This document shows positions 50,240-59,962 of a stretch of 64,000 bases of DNA, one piece after another. The position numbers were made by a program, and so were the translations under genes. A model generated the notes under the pieces. The model was not told where the DNA came from. It did not search any database and was given only the letters and a program-made list of their open reading frames with translations. Position 1 is the stretch's first letter. The number at the start of each line of letters is the position of its first letter. This DNA comes from Thermoplasmatota archaeon (GTDB lineage Archaea; Thermoplasmatota; E2; DHVEG-1; B18-G2): positions 17,937 through 81,936 of the forward strand of contig JAPDJO010000018.1 in NCBI GenBank assembly GCA_029259115.1, written 5' to 3'.

Positions 50240-50431
50240 ATGCCTCTCGAAATTCCAGAACATCGACACTGTCAAATGTGTGGAAGGGCTATTCCTCAAA
50301 ATGAGATATTCTGTTCCCAAGAATGTAAGGAAAAGTTTGAGAAGTTTGTGAGGAGAAGAAGGATTTTACTCCTGATAATGTATGCGATTATAATGGCTAT
50401 ATTCTTGGCTGTGGTTCTAGTAAATCTCTAG
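50240..50431 (+). CDS. Small zinc-ribbon membrane protein (DUF2116-like)
   Basis: PEHRHCQMCGRAIPQNEIFCSQECKEKFE plus C-terminal TM. Confidence 0.75.
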   Translation: MPLEIPEHRHCQMCGRAIPQNEIFCSQECKEKFEKFVRRRRILLLIMYAIIMAIFLAVVLVNL

Positions 50432-50586
50432 TCTGCAAGTTCTTCTTGCAAGTCATTTATCATCTCTGTTAAAACATCTTCAAGAATAGGGTTTCTGTAC
50501 TCTCTAATGGATCCATCTGCTAATCTAGCCCTTATGACGAAATCCTTACCCTCCTTGATCACATCGATATGACATATCAGTGGCAT
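50428..50586 (-). CDS. Small protein, unknown function
   Basis: Trimmed to MPLICHIDVIKEGKDFVIRARLADGSIREYRNPILEDVLTEMINDLQEELAD to avoid overlap with MEMO gene. Confidence 0.5.
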   Translation of the reverse strand: MPLICHIDVIKEGKDFVIRARLADGSIREYRNPILEDVLTEMINDLQEELAD

Positions 50587-50675
50587 CTTATCCCTACCAA
50601 AGCCAATCCCGTATTCAATATCTCTATTTATAACTTTTCGTGAAAGGTTAAAGAGTGAAAATCCTATTTCAAACC

Positions 50676-51548
50676 ATGCAGAGACTACCCGCGGTGGCTG
50701 GTCAATTCTATGCAGGATCAAGAAATAGATTGCTTGAGGAGATTAAGGATTGTTTCCTAGATGATAGGGGACCAAAAACTCTACCCGAGCTTGGAGAATA
50801 TAAAGGACTGAAAGGTGTAGTTGTTCCCCATGCAGGCTATGTATATTCTGGTGCAATAGCTGCCCACTCATACAAGGAGATAGCAGAGAATGATCTAGCT
50901 GACGTTTATTTCATACTTGGGCCAAATCATACTGGCATGGGATCTGGAGTCTCTGTTTATCCTTCAGGAAGATGGGTAACACCCCTCGGAGAAGTAGAGA
51001 TAAATGAAAAGTTAGCAAAAAGAGTAGCTGGAGGAATAATAGACATTGATGAATCTGCACATAGATACGAGCATAGTATAGAAGTTCAGTTACCTTTCCT
51101 TCAGTACATAAGTAAAGAGAGGAGATTTTCAATCGTACCAATCTGTATGGCGATGCAGGATTATGAAACTTCAAAGGAAGTTGGAGAGGCTATCGGAGAA
51201 ATTATCAAAGAGAGTGACGAGAAAATCGTGGTCATAGCAAGTTCAGATTTCTCGCATGTTGGCTTCCATTATCTCGATTACCCGCCAGCCGGAAAAAGAG
51301 TGGATATCTATGCAAAGGAGCAGGATGAAAAAGCTATAGATGCAATACTTAGACTAGATGAACAACTGCTTATAACAAGGGTGCAAAGAGAAAGAATAAG
51401 TATGTGTGGATATGGTTGCGTGGCCGCCATGCTGGTAGCAACAAAGAAAAATGATGCCAAGAAAGCTAAACTTCTAAAATACGGAACATCTTACGAAGTT
51501 TCACCTGCAGATTCATGCGTTGGCTATGGAGCAATAGCTGTATACTAG
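50676..51548 (+). CDS. MEMO1/AmmeMemoRadiSam B family protein
   Basis: LPAVAGQFYAG; VVPHAGYVYSGAIAAHSY; LGPNHTGMG; ASSDFSH. Confidence 0.93.
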   Translation: MQRLPAVAGQFYAGSRNRLLEEIKDCFLDDRGPKTLPELGEYKGLKGVVVPHAGYVYSGAIAAHSYKEIAENDLADVYFILGPNHTGMGSGVSVYPSGRWVTPLGEVEINEKLAKRVAGGIIDIDESAHRYEHSIEVQLPFLQYISKERRFSIVPICMAMQDYETSKEVGEAIGEIIKESDEKIVVIASSDFSHVGFHYLDYPPAGKRVDIYAKEQDEKAIDAILRLDEQLLITRVQRERISMCGYGCVAAMLVATKKNDAKKAKLLKYGTSYEVSPADSCVGYGAIAVY

Positions 51549-51558
51549 GTGTTCTATC

Positions 51559-52494
51559 ATGAGGAAGGTAGAGGACATGGATCTGGAGAAAGGCATCAGT
51601 GTAAACGAGTTAATAAAAGAAATGGATAAATCTGGAGGGTTTGTTGCAAAGAAATTAGCAAAGGCAGTAGATATAGCAGAAAAGATGATTGCAGATAAAG
51701 AATGTAAAGTGTTTTTATCATTTCCTGCATGTATAGTTGCAACAGGAGTTAGAGGAGTTATAAGAAAGCTGATAGAGAAGAAGTGGGTTGATGTCGTAAT
51801 AACGACATGTGGAGCTTTGGATCATGATCTCGCTAGAATATGGAGAGATTATTTCCATGGATCCTTTTTTGCAGATGATAGGGAACTTTACAGAAAGGGG
51901 ATTCACAGGATTGGAAATATCTTCGCGCCGGTAGATTCCTATGGGAAGATCCTAGAAGAAAAATTACAGCCTATGATAGGAAAGCTCTACGAGAAAAGGA
52001 AAGCTTGGTCATCTAAAGATATGATATGGGAGATAGCGAGTATGATCGAGGATGGAGATAAAGAGAAATCGATCATATTCCAAGCATGGAAGAATAAGAT
52101 ACCTGTATTTGTTCCTGGACTTACAGATGGAGCATTCGGCTCTCAATTATGGTTATTCTATCAAGATCACAGAGATTTTGTTATAGATTCTCTAAAAGAT
52201 GAGCAAGAGCTATCCGATATTGTTTTTACGTCAAAGAAGACAGGAGGTATCGTTATAGGTGGCGGTATATCTAAGCATCACCTGATATGGTGGAATCAAT
52301 TCAAAGGTGGATTAGATTATGCTATATATCTAACTACTGCAGTTGAATACGATGGAAGCTTGAGTGGAGCTCAAACCAGAGAAGCAATCTCCTGGGGAAA
52401 AATAAAGGAAGATGCTGATCATATTACTGTAGAAGGAGATGCAACCATAACTTTACCACTAATTGTTGCTGCCCTTTTGGAAAGGATTGATTAA
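51559..52494 (+). CDS. Deoxyhypusine synthase
   Basis: VDVVITTCGALDHDLARIW; PGLTDGAFGSQLW; SGAQTREAISWGKIKEDADHITVEGDATI. Confidence 0.95.
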   Translation: MRKVEDMDLEKGISVNELIKEMDKSGGFVAKKLAKAVDIAEKMIADKECKVFLSFPACIVATGVRGVIRKLIEKKWVDVVITTCGALDHDLARIWRDYFHGSFFADDRELYRKGIHRIGNIFAPVDSYGKILEEKLQPMIGKLYEKRKAWSSKDMIWEIASMIEDGDKEKSIIFQAWKNKIPVFVPGLTDGAFGSQLWLFYQDHRDFVIDSLKDEQELSDIVFTSKKTGGIVIGGGISKHHLIWWNQFKGGLDYAIYLTTAVEYDGSLSGAQTREAISWGKIKEDADHITVEGDATITLPLIVAALLERID

Positions 52495-53291
52495 TATTTT
52501 CGTTGAAGAAATAGCGGCAGATACCTTAGAGGTTTTGGCAAGTGATTCTCGTATTTAGATTCTAGAAGTTCCTGAGCTGTCTCAACGCATAAGTTCACAA
52601 TATAATTGAAAAGTTTCCTTCCTAATTCCATAGTTGCCTTTGATGGATCACCAACATAACCCTCTCTGGCGCCGAGTTCTTTCAAGGTTTTTCTAAAGTC
52701 GAAGAGAGAAGTAGACAATCTAATCTCCTTTAGAGATTTATAACTTTTATCAACAAGATATGGATACAGGTACAGCATTATCGATGTTTCCTCCTTTCCA
52801 CTGTGATGAATGTTTCTTCCTTCGTAGAAGATTTTAGACAGTGGCTCTGCAACTCTGATATCCCTATTTTTCTCTACCTTCTTTATGGCTTCATGTATAG
52901 CCTTTATGTAAAAGGGATCAGCATGGAAGGTCAGTATCATAACATACCTAAAACCATGATTCGCGATGGATTTCAAAGTGTCAAGAATTATTTTCCTAAA
53001 GGCCTTAACATCCACAGATACACTCCCTGGTAGATCTAAATTCGCTCCGCAGTATCCGATTGCGAGAGTTGGATAGAGAAGCACAGTTATGGTTCTCTTC
53101 TTTTTTTTCAACCTGTTAATTACTTCTTTACTTATTTCCTCTGTGATAAACAAATCTGTCCCAATAGGTAGATGAGGACCATGAGCCTCTAAAGGACTTA
53201 TCGGAATTAGGACCAACGTTCTTTCCTTATCTAAACCCTCTATCTCTTTCCAATTCAACTCCTCCAATCTAAGAAGTTTCCTTTTCCTCAC
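52491..53291 (-). CDS. Creatininase family protein
   Basis: LIPISPLEAHGPHLPIGTD; GYCGANLDLPGSVSV. Confidence 0.87.
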   Translation of the reverse strand: MRKRKLLRLEELNWKEIEGLDKERTLVLIPISPLEAHGPHLPIGTDLFITEEISKEVINRLKKKKRTITVLLYPTLAIGYCGANLDLPGSVSVDVKAFRKIILDTLKSIANHGFRYVMILTFHADPFYIKAIHEAIKKVEKNRDIRVAEPLSKIFYEGRNIHHSGKEETSIMLYLYPYLVDKSYKSLKEIRLSTSLFDFRKTLKELGAREGYVGDPSKATMELGRKLFNYIVNLCVETAQELLESKYENHLPKPLRYLPLFLQRKY

Positions 53292-54172
53292 GTTATTACC
53301 TCACAACCATCTTTAGTGATAATAACAGTATGCTCATGCTGGCTCACTATACCATCATCCACCAATCTTGGGTAATGATATACACATCCTAAAGATATCA
53401 ATTTATTGAGATTTTCTCTCATATTTGGAAAATTCCTTGTGAACCATCTATCAGCAAATGGAAGGGTCCTAAATTTTTCTTTTATCCTTTTAGCCAAAAA
53501 TCTTAATCTTAAATCTCTGAATACAGGAGAGTGAACGTATCTATAAATGTTGCTCCAGCCTCTTGATTTGACATATCCAGAGCCTGTGCTTGCAAAAGGC
53601 TCTATAGCTACAACCATTCCTTCCTTCAATTTGATTTTGTCAGTAGTGAGAATGTTCGGTATGGATACCCCTGCATGTAGAATATATCTATTCAGGCTAT
53701 GGCCAGATAGATTACTAATTGGCCTAAAACCTTTTGATTCTATAGTTTCAGATATTACCTTGCCTAGAATTCTTACCTCTATACCATGTCTAGCAACATC
53801 TATTACTTTTTCGAGTGCTTCTTTCGATGACTCTATTAGATCGCTGTATTTATCTGTCTCGACCTCTATAGTTGACGCAGTATCAGCTATGTATCCATCT
53901 ACATGTACGCCCACGTCTATTTTTACAACATCCCCTTCCTTAAACTCCAAATGATCATCCTCATATCTTGGAGAAAAGTGAGCAGCAACCTTATTTATAG
54001 AAATGTTAACAGGAAAAGCTGGTTCTCCTCCTAATTCGTATATCTTCTTCTCTATCTCCTCTGCAACATCTAATAATCTAACTCCAGGCCGTATCATTTT
54101 GATTCCTAGCTCTCTAACATCTCTCGCTATCCTTCCAGCCTTTCTGTACTTTTCTAGTATTTCCTCATCCAT
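53288..54172 (-). CDS. map: Methionine aminopeptidase type 2
   Basis: GVRLLDVAEEIEKKI; AHFSPRYEDD; VKIDVGVHVDGYIADTA; GHSLNRYILHAGVSIPN. Confidence 0.94.
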   Translation of the reverse strand: MDEEILEKYRKAGRIARDVRELGIKMIRPGVRLLDVAEEIEKKIYELGGEPAFPVNISINKVAAHFSPRYEDDHLEFKEGDVVKIDVGVHVDGYIADTASTIEVETDKYSDLIESSKEALEKVIDVARHGIEVRILGKVISETIESKGFRPISNLSGHSLNRYILHAGVSIPNILTTDKIKLKEGMVVAIEPFASTGSGYVKSRGWSNIYRYVHSPVFRDLRLRFLAKRIKEKFRTLPFADRWFTRNFPNMRENLNKLISLGCVYHYPRLVDDGIVSQHEHTVIITKDGCEVIT

Positions 54173-54755
54173 CCTGTATCGCCTTCCTTATCTCTTTTTC
54201 TGGTATTGCCCCTTCCCTCAATATTTTAATCTCACCAGATGTACAATCGACTATGGTTGAAGGTTTAGATCTTAATTCCCCTCCCTCTATGTAGAGTAAG
54301 TCTTTGCCAAATAACTTCTTTATCTCTTTTATACAAGAAGGGACTTTCTCTCCATGAATATTTGCACTAGTAACTGTAAGAGGAGAATAGTTTCTCAATA
54401 TTTTTAGGGCTATCTCGTTGTTTGGTATCCTAACGGCAACTTTATCCGAGTTTGCTGTAACAATATCAGGAACATCTTTCTTGTAAAGGATCAATGTCAA
54501 CTTTCCAGGCAGGAAATTTTTAGCCAGCTTTTCAGCAAGATCATTTACGTAAGCTATTCTTTTCATCTCTTGTACTGAAGGAACAGCAACAGGGAGTGGC
54601 AATGAGAAGGGTCTGTTCTTTATCTGATAGACCTTCTTCACAGCATCCTCGTTATAGATGCCAGCACCTAAAGCGTATAAAGTGTCAGTTGGATAAACTA
54701 TTAGCTTCCCCTCCCTTAGATGTTTGATTACCTCATTAATCTTTAACTCCTTCAT
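54165..54755 (-). CDS. Threonylcarbamoyl-AMP synthase (Sua5/YrdC)
   Basis: KLIVYPTDTLYALGAGI; KNRPFSLPLPVAV; VTSANIHGE. Confidence 0.92.
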   Translation of the reverse strand: MKELKINEVIKHLREGKLIVYPTDTLYALGAGIYNEDAVKKVYQIKNRPFSLPLPVAVPSVQEMKRIAYVNDLAEKLAKNFLPGKLTLILYKKDVPDIVTANSDKVAVRIPNNEIALKILRNYSPLTVTSANIHGEKVPSCIKEIKKLFGKDLLYIEGGELRSKPSTIVDCTSGEIKILREGAIPEKEIRKAIQDG

Positions 54756-55233
54756 CTCCTTCCTTTTCCAGTTTTATTAAATCTCCGAGTGTTAAACCTC
54801 TGCTTGAGCCTGATCCAGAAACATGAATCTCTTCAATTTCTTCAAATAATGTGATACCTAGAACTTTCTCTATCTTCCTTGCTGTCTCATCAGATGGTCT
54901 AAGATCTCTGTTTTCCATTTTTGCAACAGCAACTGTAGGCTCTCCTATCTTCGCTCCTAACTCTTCTCTTGATAATCCTTTCCTTATCCTTCCCTCCCTG
55001 ATTCTTTCAGCCCAATCCTGAACAAGTACTTTCCTCATACTTTGGAATATCTCCTCACCGGTTTTTTCTTTCTTTCTTATAGCAACCTTTTGTATCCTCT
55101 GAGTAGGTGGCGGAGAAATCGGTTTTCCATACTTTGCACATGCTTCACAGACGACCATCTTGACTCCATCTATAATAACATGCCTCGGAGAACTTATCTC
55201 TTTTCCACACAGCTCACATTGCATGGATACCAA
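54736..55233 (-). CDS. MBF1-like multiprotein bridging factor
   Basis: MQCELCGKEISSPRHVIIDGVKMVVCEACAKYGKP plus HTH KGLSREELGAKIGEPTVAVAKMENRDLRPSDETARKIEKVLGI; internal ATG at 55224 possible. Confidence 0.9.
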   Translation of the reverse strand: MVSMQCELCGKEISSPRHVIIDGVKMVVCEACAKYGKPISPPPTQRIQKVAIRKKEKTGEEIFQSMRKVLVQDWAERIREGRIRKGLSREELGAKIGEPTVAVAKMENRDLRPSDETARKIEKVLGITLFEEIEEIHVSGSGSSRGLTLGDLIKLEKEGDEGVKD

Positions 55234-55244
55234 TCTCCAAATAG

Positions 55245-56105
55245 CTATATCAAACCAGCTTTTTGGAGTAGGAGTAGATCCTCGGTGCTAAGCTTTTCAC
55301 CTCTTTTGAATCTCTCGAATATTTCCATTGCCTCTTTCTGAATAGCTGTTTCTTCTTTCCTTTTTCCAGCTCTCTTCATCGATGAGATCTGTCTCTCTAG
55401 CTGATGAATTTTGTCCACACATTCTATGAACTCCTTATGAATATTATCAGCATCTATCTTTGTGAAAACAATCTTTTCCTGTATCTCATCAACTTTTCTT
55501 GATAAAGCATCACATTCTTTTATCAATTTTATCATCCGTTCATGCTCTCTCTGGGCTTTTTCTGCTAATTCTTCAACTTCAGCATGTTGCTTTTCGGCTT
55601 TTTCCTTCGCTATTTTCACCTCTTCGAAGGCTCTCTTCAGTTTAATATCTTGAACTATCTTCTGTTCATACTCCTTTATCTTGGCATGCAACTTAGATAT
55701 TCTTTCTATAATCTCTTTTTCCTTTTGTGGAGACATTGGCTGGGTCATTTGTTCATGTTCCAATCTTCTAAGCTCTTTCTTCAATCTCTCAATATTAACT
55801 CCAAGAGAAACTGATTTCTTCCTTTCAAGTTCCTTCAGTTTCTTTTTAGCTCTGAGATATGCCTTATTTAGTTGTGCTCTCTTATCTTTTGCTGCCTTCA
55901 CTCTCTGATTAAGCTCGTCTCTTTTGGTTTTATGCTCTCTTATCCTTACTCTCAACTCCCTTATCTTGGCATTAAGTTCATCTCTCTCCTCAGCCAACTC
56001 CTTAGCCTTCTTGTGCAACTCGTCTCTTTTCCTCTTTAGCTCATTCGCTCTCTTCTGAAGTTCTTCTCTCTCCTTTTCCAGTTCTTCTATAGATGCATTG
56101 TTCAT
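55245..56105 (-). CDS. Coiled-coil protein (phosphoserine-phosphatase-like archaeal family)
   Basis: Continuous heptad K/E/R/L-rich sequence over 280 aa. Confidence 0.65.
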   Translation of the reverse strand: MNNASIEELEKEREELQKRANELKRKRDELHKKAKELAEERDELNAKIRELRVRIREHKTKRDELNQRVKAAKDKRAQLNKAYLRAKKKLKELERKKSVSLGVNIERLKKELRRLEHEQMTQPMSPQKEKEIIERISKLHAKIKEYEQKIVQDIKLKRAFEEVKIAKEKAEKQHAEVEELAEKAQREHERMIKLIKECDALSRKVDEIQEKIVFTKIDADNIHKEFIECVDKIHQLERQISSMKRAGKRKEETAIQKEAMEIFERFKRGEKLSTEDLLLLQKAGLI

Positions 56106-56238
56106 CGCTCTACCCTCTTAATAATTTGATAAGATTAAGCTTTTATAGGTAAAAGAGAGGTATTTCTTAAGTATTTCGTCTGATTCCTCTCTATAAAGGT
56201 AAAGTTTATATCCACAATCTGAATTTTACAGGCTACCT

Positions 56239-58221
56239 ATGAGAGTAAAGGTTCTGATTATCATAGCAACTATTCTACTTTCTCAAATCCCTATTTTAAC
56301 GAATGCTATCGAGGAGGGGCAAGTTCATCTGTTTTACAGATCAGTAACCGTATATGCACCAGCAGTCGCAAAAACTGAAAATGGGCTAGTCGGAACAGCA
56401 ACAATTATCACTGTCACTGTGCAAAATGGCACTGGATGTAGCGGTAAAGTCTTCGTTGAAACTGTCCCCCTTACTGAAGTAGATATGCAAGGTTCTGCAA
56501 GATTGGCTGTAAGCGTTGCTGGTTCCCTAACTGGAATCGATATATCCGACTACGATTTCTTTTTCGTCATAAAAACATCTGCTCCTATCATAGGTGGACC
56601 TTCTGCAGGTGCGATAATGACGGTGGCAACTATAGCAGCTCTGGAGGGTTGGGATTTAGATAACAGGACCATGATGACAGGAATGATAAATCCCGATGGT
56701 AGTATTGGACCGGTTGGAGGTATAAAAGAAAAGATAGATGCTGCCTATTCTGTCGGAGCAAAGAGGTTCCTAATACCAAAGGGTCAAATGATAGTCTATA
56801 CTACGATTACAAAGACCATAAAGCAGGGAGGGTGGATAAGGATAACCACAGAGAGAAAAAAGATAAACGTATCTGAATACGCCAGAGAAAACTATGGTAT
56901 AGAAGTAATAGAAGTTGAAGATGTGAATGATGCTCTCTATTACTTTACAGGGCACAGGTTCGAGGAGCCGAAGGTGGATAAGAACATAACAACAGAGAAC
57001 TATACCACCTCAATGAAACCCTTAGCTGAACATCTCCTCTCTAGAGCCAAGGAAAGTTATGAAAATGCAAGCAAACTTTTCAACAATACAAAGGAAAGTA
57101 TTCCAAACTTCTTCCCTTTTAATTATAGGGATGATATAGAAGATAGTTTGAAGGATTCCAAAGATGCATTAATCGAATCGGAAAGATCTTACAATCAGAG
57201 TTTATTTTATTCATCAACCAGCAAATCGTTCCAATCTCTGATTAACTCTCGATTCGTTAGATATGCATGTGAGTATTTCTCTTCTGATGATAAGAAAGAT
57301 TATGTCAGATCTGTACTTGAATATACAAAGAATCTGTTCAATGCAAGTAAGAGGCTAGCTGATAATGCAGGCGTATCAGGAATGGTTTCTCTTCAGTGTG
57401 TAGGCGCAGCGCAGAAGAGATTATTCGATGCAGAAGACCACATAAAGGATGCTGAGGATGATTACGCAAAAGGTAATTACCTAAGTGCTCTGTACAGATT
57501 AGCTTTTTCCATCGAGAGATGTAACAGTGTCGGATGGTGGATCAACATATCGAATAAGTTCGAAGATAAGATAAGTTTAAACAAAACTCAACTCGAAGAA
57601 ATTGCAAATAAATATTTGGATCTGGCTAGAAATTCTGTTATTTACTCCCAGATAATACTCCAAGAGATGGGAGAACATTCTTCTCTCCTTGATGATGCAA
57701 TCCAACTTTTAAGTGAGGCAGAAAGTGAAGTTGGAAGCTATCCGGCCTCGTCTCTCTTTACTTCTCTCGAAGCTTTAACGAAAGCGAATCTAGCAATAGA
57801 GATAGTGGGAGGAAACGAGCAGGAGAGATTGGAAAGGACAAAAGATAAGGCAGCAATCGAAATAGGTGAAAGCAGAAATTATGGTATAGAACCGGTACTT
57901 GCAGTGAGTTACTATGAGTTTGCTGAGACTTTAGAAAACGAATCCTTAGTTGATTCCATTGTCTATTACAGATACGCCCAAATGATAGCTGGCGCCCTTA
58001 GATTTGCATTATTCCCTGCAGAAAAAAAGGAATCTAGGTTCGAGGGAATTCCACCAATTAACCCCATGCCAAGTTTTCTACCAGAAATAGAAGAAGTTAT
58101 ATCATATATAGCTTGGATAGTCGCCTATATCGGTGCAATTCTAGTAGTAATAGTTATAGCTATTTCGATCATATCAAGTAGGAGGAAATTTAAGAGAGAG
58201 TTCCCTCCAGAGACATGGTAA
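56239..58221 (+). CDS. Secreted Lon-like (S16) serine protease with large helical ectodomain
   Basis: Signal peptide; TSAPIIGGPSAGAIMTVATIAAL and GSIGPVGGIKEKIDAAYSVGAKRFLIPKGQ (Ser-Lys dyad). Confidence 0.85.
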   Translation: MRVKVLIIIATILLSQIPILTNAIEEGQVHLFYRSVTVYAPAVAKTENGLVGTATIITVTVQNGTGCSGKVFVETVPLTEVDMQGSARLAVSVAGSLTGIDISDYDFFFVIKTSAPIIGGPSAGAIMTVATIAALEGWDLDNRTMMTGMINPDGSIGPVGGIKEKIDAAYSVGAKRFLIPKGQMIVYTTITKTIKQGGWIRITTERKKINVSEYARENYGIEVIEVEDVNDALYYFTGHRFEEPKVDKNITTENYTTSMKPLAEHLLSRAKESYENASKLFNNTKESIPNFFPFNYRDDIEDSLKDSKDALIESERSYNQSLFYSSTSKSFQSLINSRFVRYACEYFSSDDKKDYVRSVLEYTKNLFNASKRLADNAGVSGMVSLQCVGAAQKRLFDAEDHIKDAEDDYAKGNYLSALYRLAFSIERCNSVGWWINISNKFEDKISLNKTQLEEIANKYLDLARNSVIYSQIILQEMGEHSSLLDDAIQLLSEAESEVGSYPASSLFTSLEALTKANLAIEIVGGNEQERLERTKDKAAIEIGESRNYGIEPVLAVSYYEFAETLENESLVDSIVYYRYAQMIAGALRFALFPAEKKESRFEGIPPINPMPSFLPEIEEVISYIAWIVAYIGAILVVIVIAISIISSRRKFKREFPPETW

Positions 58222-59264
58222 GCATGATGGCAAAGATAGAAGATGGTAAAGTGATGATATACGATGAGAGATTAGCAAACAGATTCAATATAAGAGGTTA
58301 TGGTAAACTCATAGATGAGAGATATCTTGAATTACACCCCGTTGAGGCACTTTACCTATCAGAGGAAAAGAAGTTGAAGATAGTGGATGAAGGTAATATA
58401 CTCGAAAGTGATTCTCTGTTTGACAAATTTTCTACCCTAGATAATAGATTTGAGCAAAGATTTATAGTTTATAGGGATCTGAGAAGGAGGGGGTACAAAA
58501 TAAACTGTTTTCATGAACTCAGAAGTAAAGATATAGACTATTACTTGAAACCCAAAAGAGAGGATCAGAAAGATATATTTGCCGTATCTATCAACGAAAG
58601 GGAAGAATTTTCTGTTGAAAAGATACTGTCATTCCTAGATAGTTTGGATCCATTAATCGAGGAGCTATGGGCAGGTGTAGTCGATGAGGAGGGTGATATA
58701 ACCTATTATCGAATATACGATGTGAAGCCAAAAGGTAGCTTAAAAGACGTGGGGAATATAGGATGTAGAGGGGTGTTATTGAAGCATCTCATAATTGTCA
58801 AGGATAGAGAAATAGGAAAAGAGCTATTCAAACAGGGATTCTATGGAAATCTGACAGATGGTGAGCTTACACTGTCTCTGCTAGAAGCGCTCCATCTCTC
58901 AGACATAGGTGTATTAGAAGTATATTCACGTGAAAAAAAATTAGAATACGAAGATCTTCTCACTATAGCGAAATCTTACCAACAGGACTTTGAAATAAGG
59001 TATAAAGTCTATAAGGATTTAAAAGAGAAAGGTTTGTGTGTGAAGACGGGTTACAAATTTGGAACGCATTTCAGAGCTTATGAGAGAGATCCTAATAGAT
59101 ATCATGCAGAGTATTTATTAGATGCTGTAACAGAATCTTTCAAAAGCAACTGGTCAAACATAAGTAGAGGTATAAGGCTGGCTCACTCTGTTAGAAAACT
59201 CTATGTCCTAGCTGTTGTATCTAAAAAGATAAGATACATAGGCATGGAGAGAATAAGACCTTAG
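58215..59264 (+). CDS. endA: tRNA-splicing endonuclease, two-repeat type
   Basis: 349 aa with duplicated domain; catalytic GYKFGTHFRAYERDPNRYHAEYLLDAV...LAHSVRKLYVLAVV. Confidence 0.9.
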   Translation: MVSMMAKIEDGKVMIYDERLANRFNIRGYGKLIDERYLELHPVEALYLSEEKKLKIVDEGNILESDSLFDKFSTLDNRFEQRFIVYRDLRRRGYKINCFHELRSKDIDYYLKPKREDQKDIFAVSINEREEFSVEKILSFLDSLDPLIEELWAGVVDEEGDITYYRIYDVKPKGSLKDVGNIGCRGVLLKHLIIVKDREIGKELFKQGFYGNLTDGELTLSLLEALHLSDIGVLEVYSREKKLEYEDLLTIAKSYQQDFEIRYKVYKDLKEKGLCVKTGYKFGTHFRAYERDPNRYHAEYLLDAVTESFKSNWSNISRGIRLAHSVRKLYVLAVVSKKIRYIGMERIRP

Positions 59265-59302
59265 AGAAAAATTTCGCAACCTATTTAAGTTCATAAGGAA
59301 TT

Positions 59303-59962
59303 GTGATAGAGGGGGAGGAGAAATTGTTGCAGATAAGATGGCATGGGCATGCATGTTTCGAAGTGACTAACGACTTAACTATAGTTACAGATCCTCACGA
59401 TGGTAAATCTATTGGTTTGCCAGCTCCATCCGTTAAAGGAGATATAATCTTAGTATCTCACGACCACTATGATCATAATAGCGTTAAGACAGTTGAAAAA
59501 GAAGGAAGTATCGTTGTTAGAGAGTCTGGTAAGAAGGAGATCAAAGGAGTAAAAATAGAAGGTATAGAATCTTTCCATGATGAGGTAGGTGGAGCAAAAA
59601 GGGGAAAAAACATCATTTTCAAGTTTGAAGTAGATGATATTATATTCTGCCATCTTGGAGACTTAGGACATGTACCTGACAAGAATTTATTAGAAAAAAT
59701 AGGAAAAGTTGACGTTTTGTTCATCCCTGTTGGAGGTACTTTCACGCTCGATGCTGATTCTGCTTGGGAAACTGCGAACCTAATAAATCCGAAAATAGTT
59801 GTGCCTATGCATTATAAGATCCAGGGTCTTTCTTTGCCCATATCTGATGTGGATCCATTTTTAGCCAAAAACAAATTCAAAGTTGTGCATGTTGGGAATG
59901 AGATAGATATAGAAAAGGATGAAATACCGGAAGAAAGGGAGATCTGGGTTTTCAGTCTTTAA
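59303..59962 (+). CDS. UPF0173-like metal-dependent hydrolase (MBL fold)
   Basis: IRWHGHACFEV; ILVSHDHYDHN; CHLGDLGHV. ORF-track start, may be upstream of true start. Confidence 0.88.
   Translation: MIEGEEKLLQIRWHGHACFEVTNDLTIVTDPHDGKSIGLPAPSVKGDIILVSHDHYDHNSVKTVEKEGSIVVRESGKKEIKGVKIEGIESFHDEVGGAKRGKNIIFKFEVDDIIFCHLGDLGHVPDKNLLEKIGKVDVLFIPVGGTFTLDADSAWETANLINPKIVVPMHYKIQGLSLPISDVDPFLAKNKFKVVHVGNEIDIEKDEIPEEREIWVFSL

Noticed and set aside
56154-56203. AGAGAGG...CCTCTCT hairpin upstream of the Lon-like gene
   Set aside because: 7-bp stem with a long loop in AT-rich spacer; too weak alone to claim function
24966-59962. Tail-to-tail overlaps of convergent genes (for example 24966-24976, 43242-43258, 59952-59962)
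   Set aside because: Ordinary gene compaction in small archaeal genomes; no specific signal found
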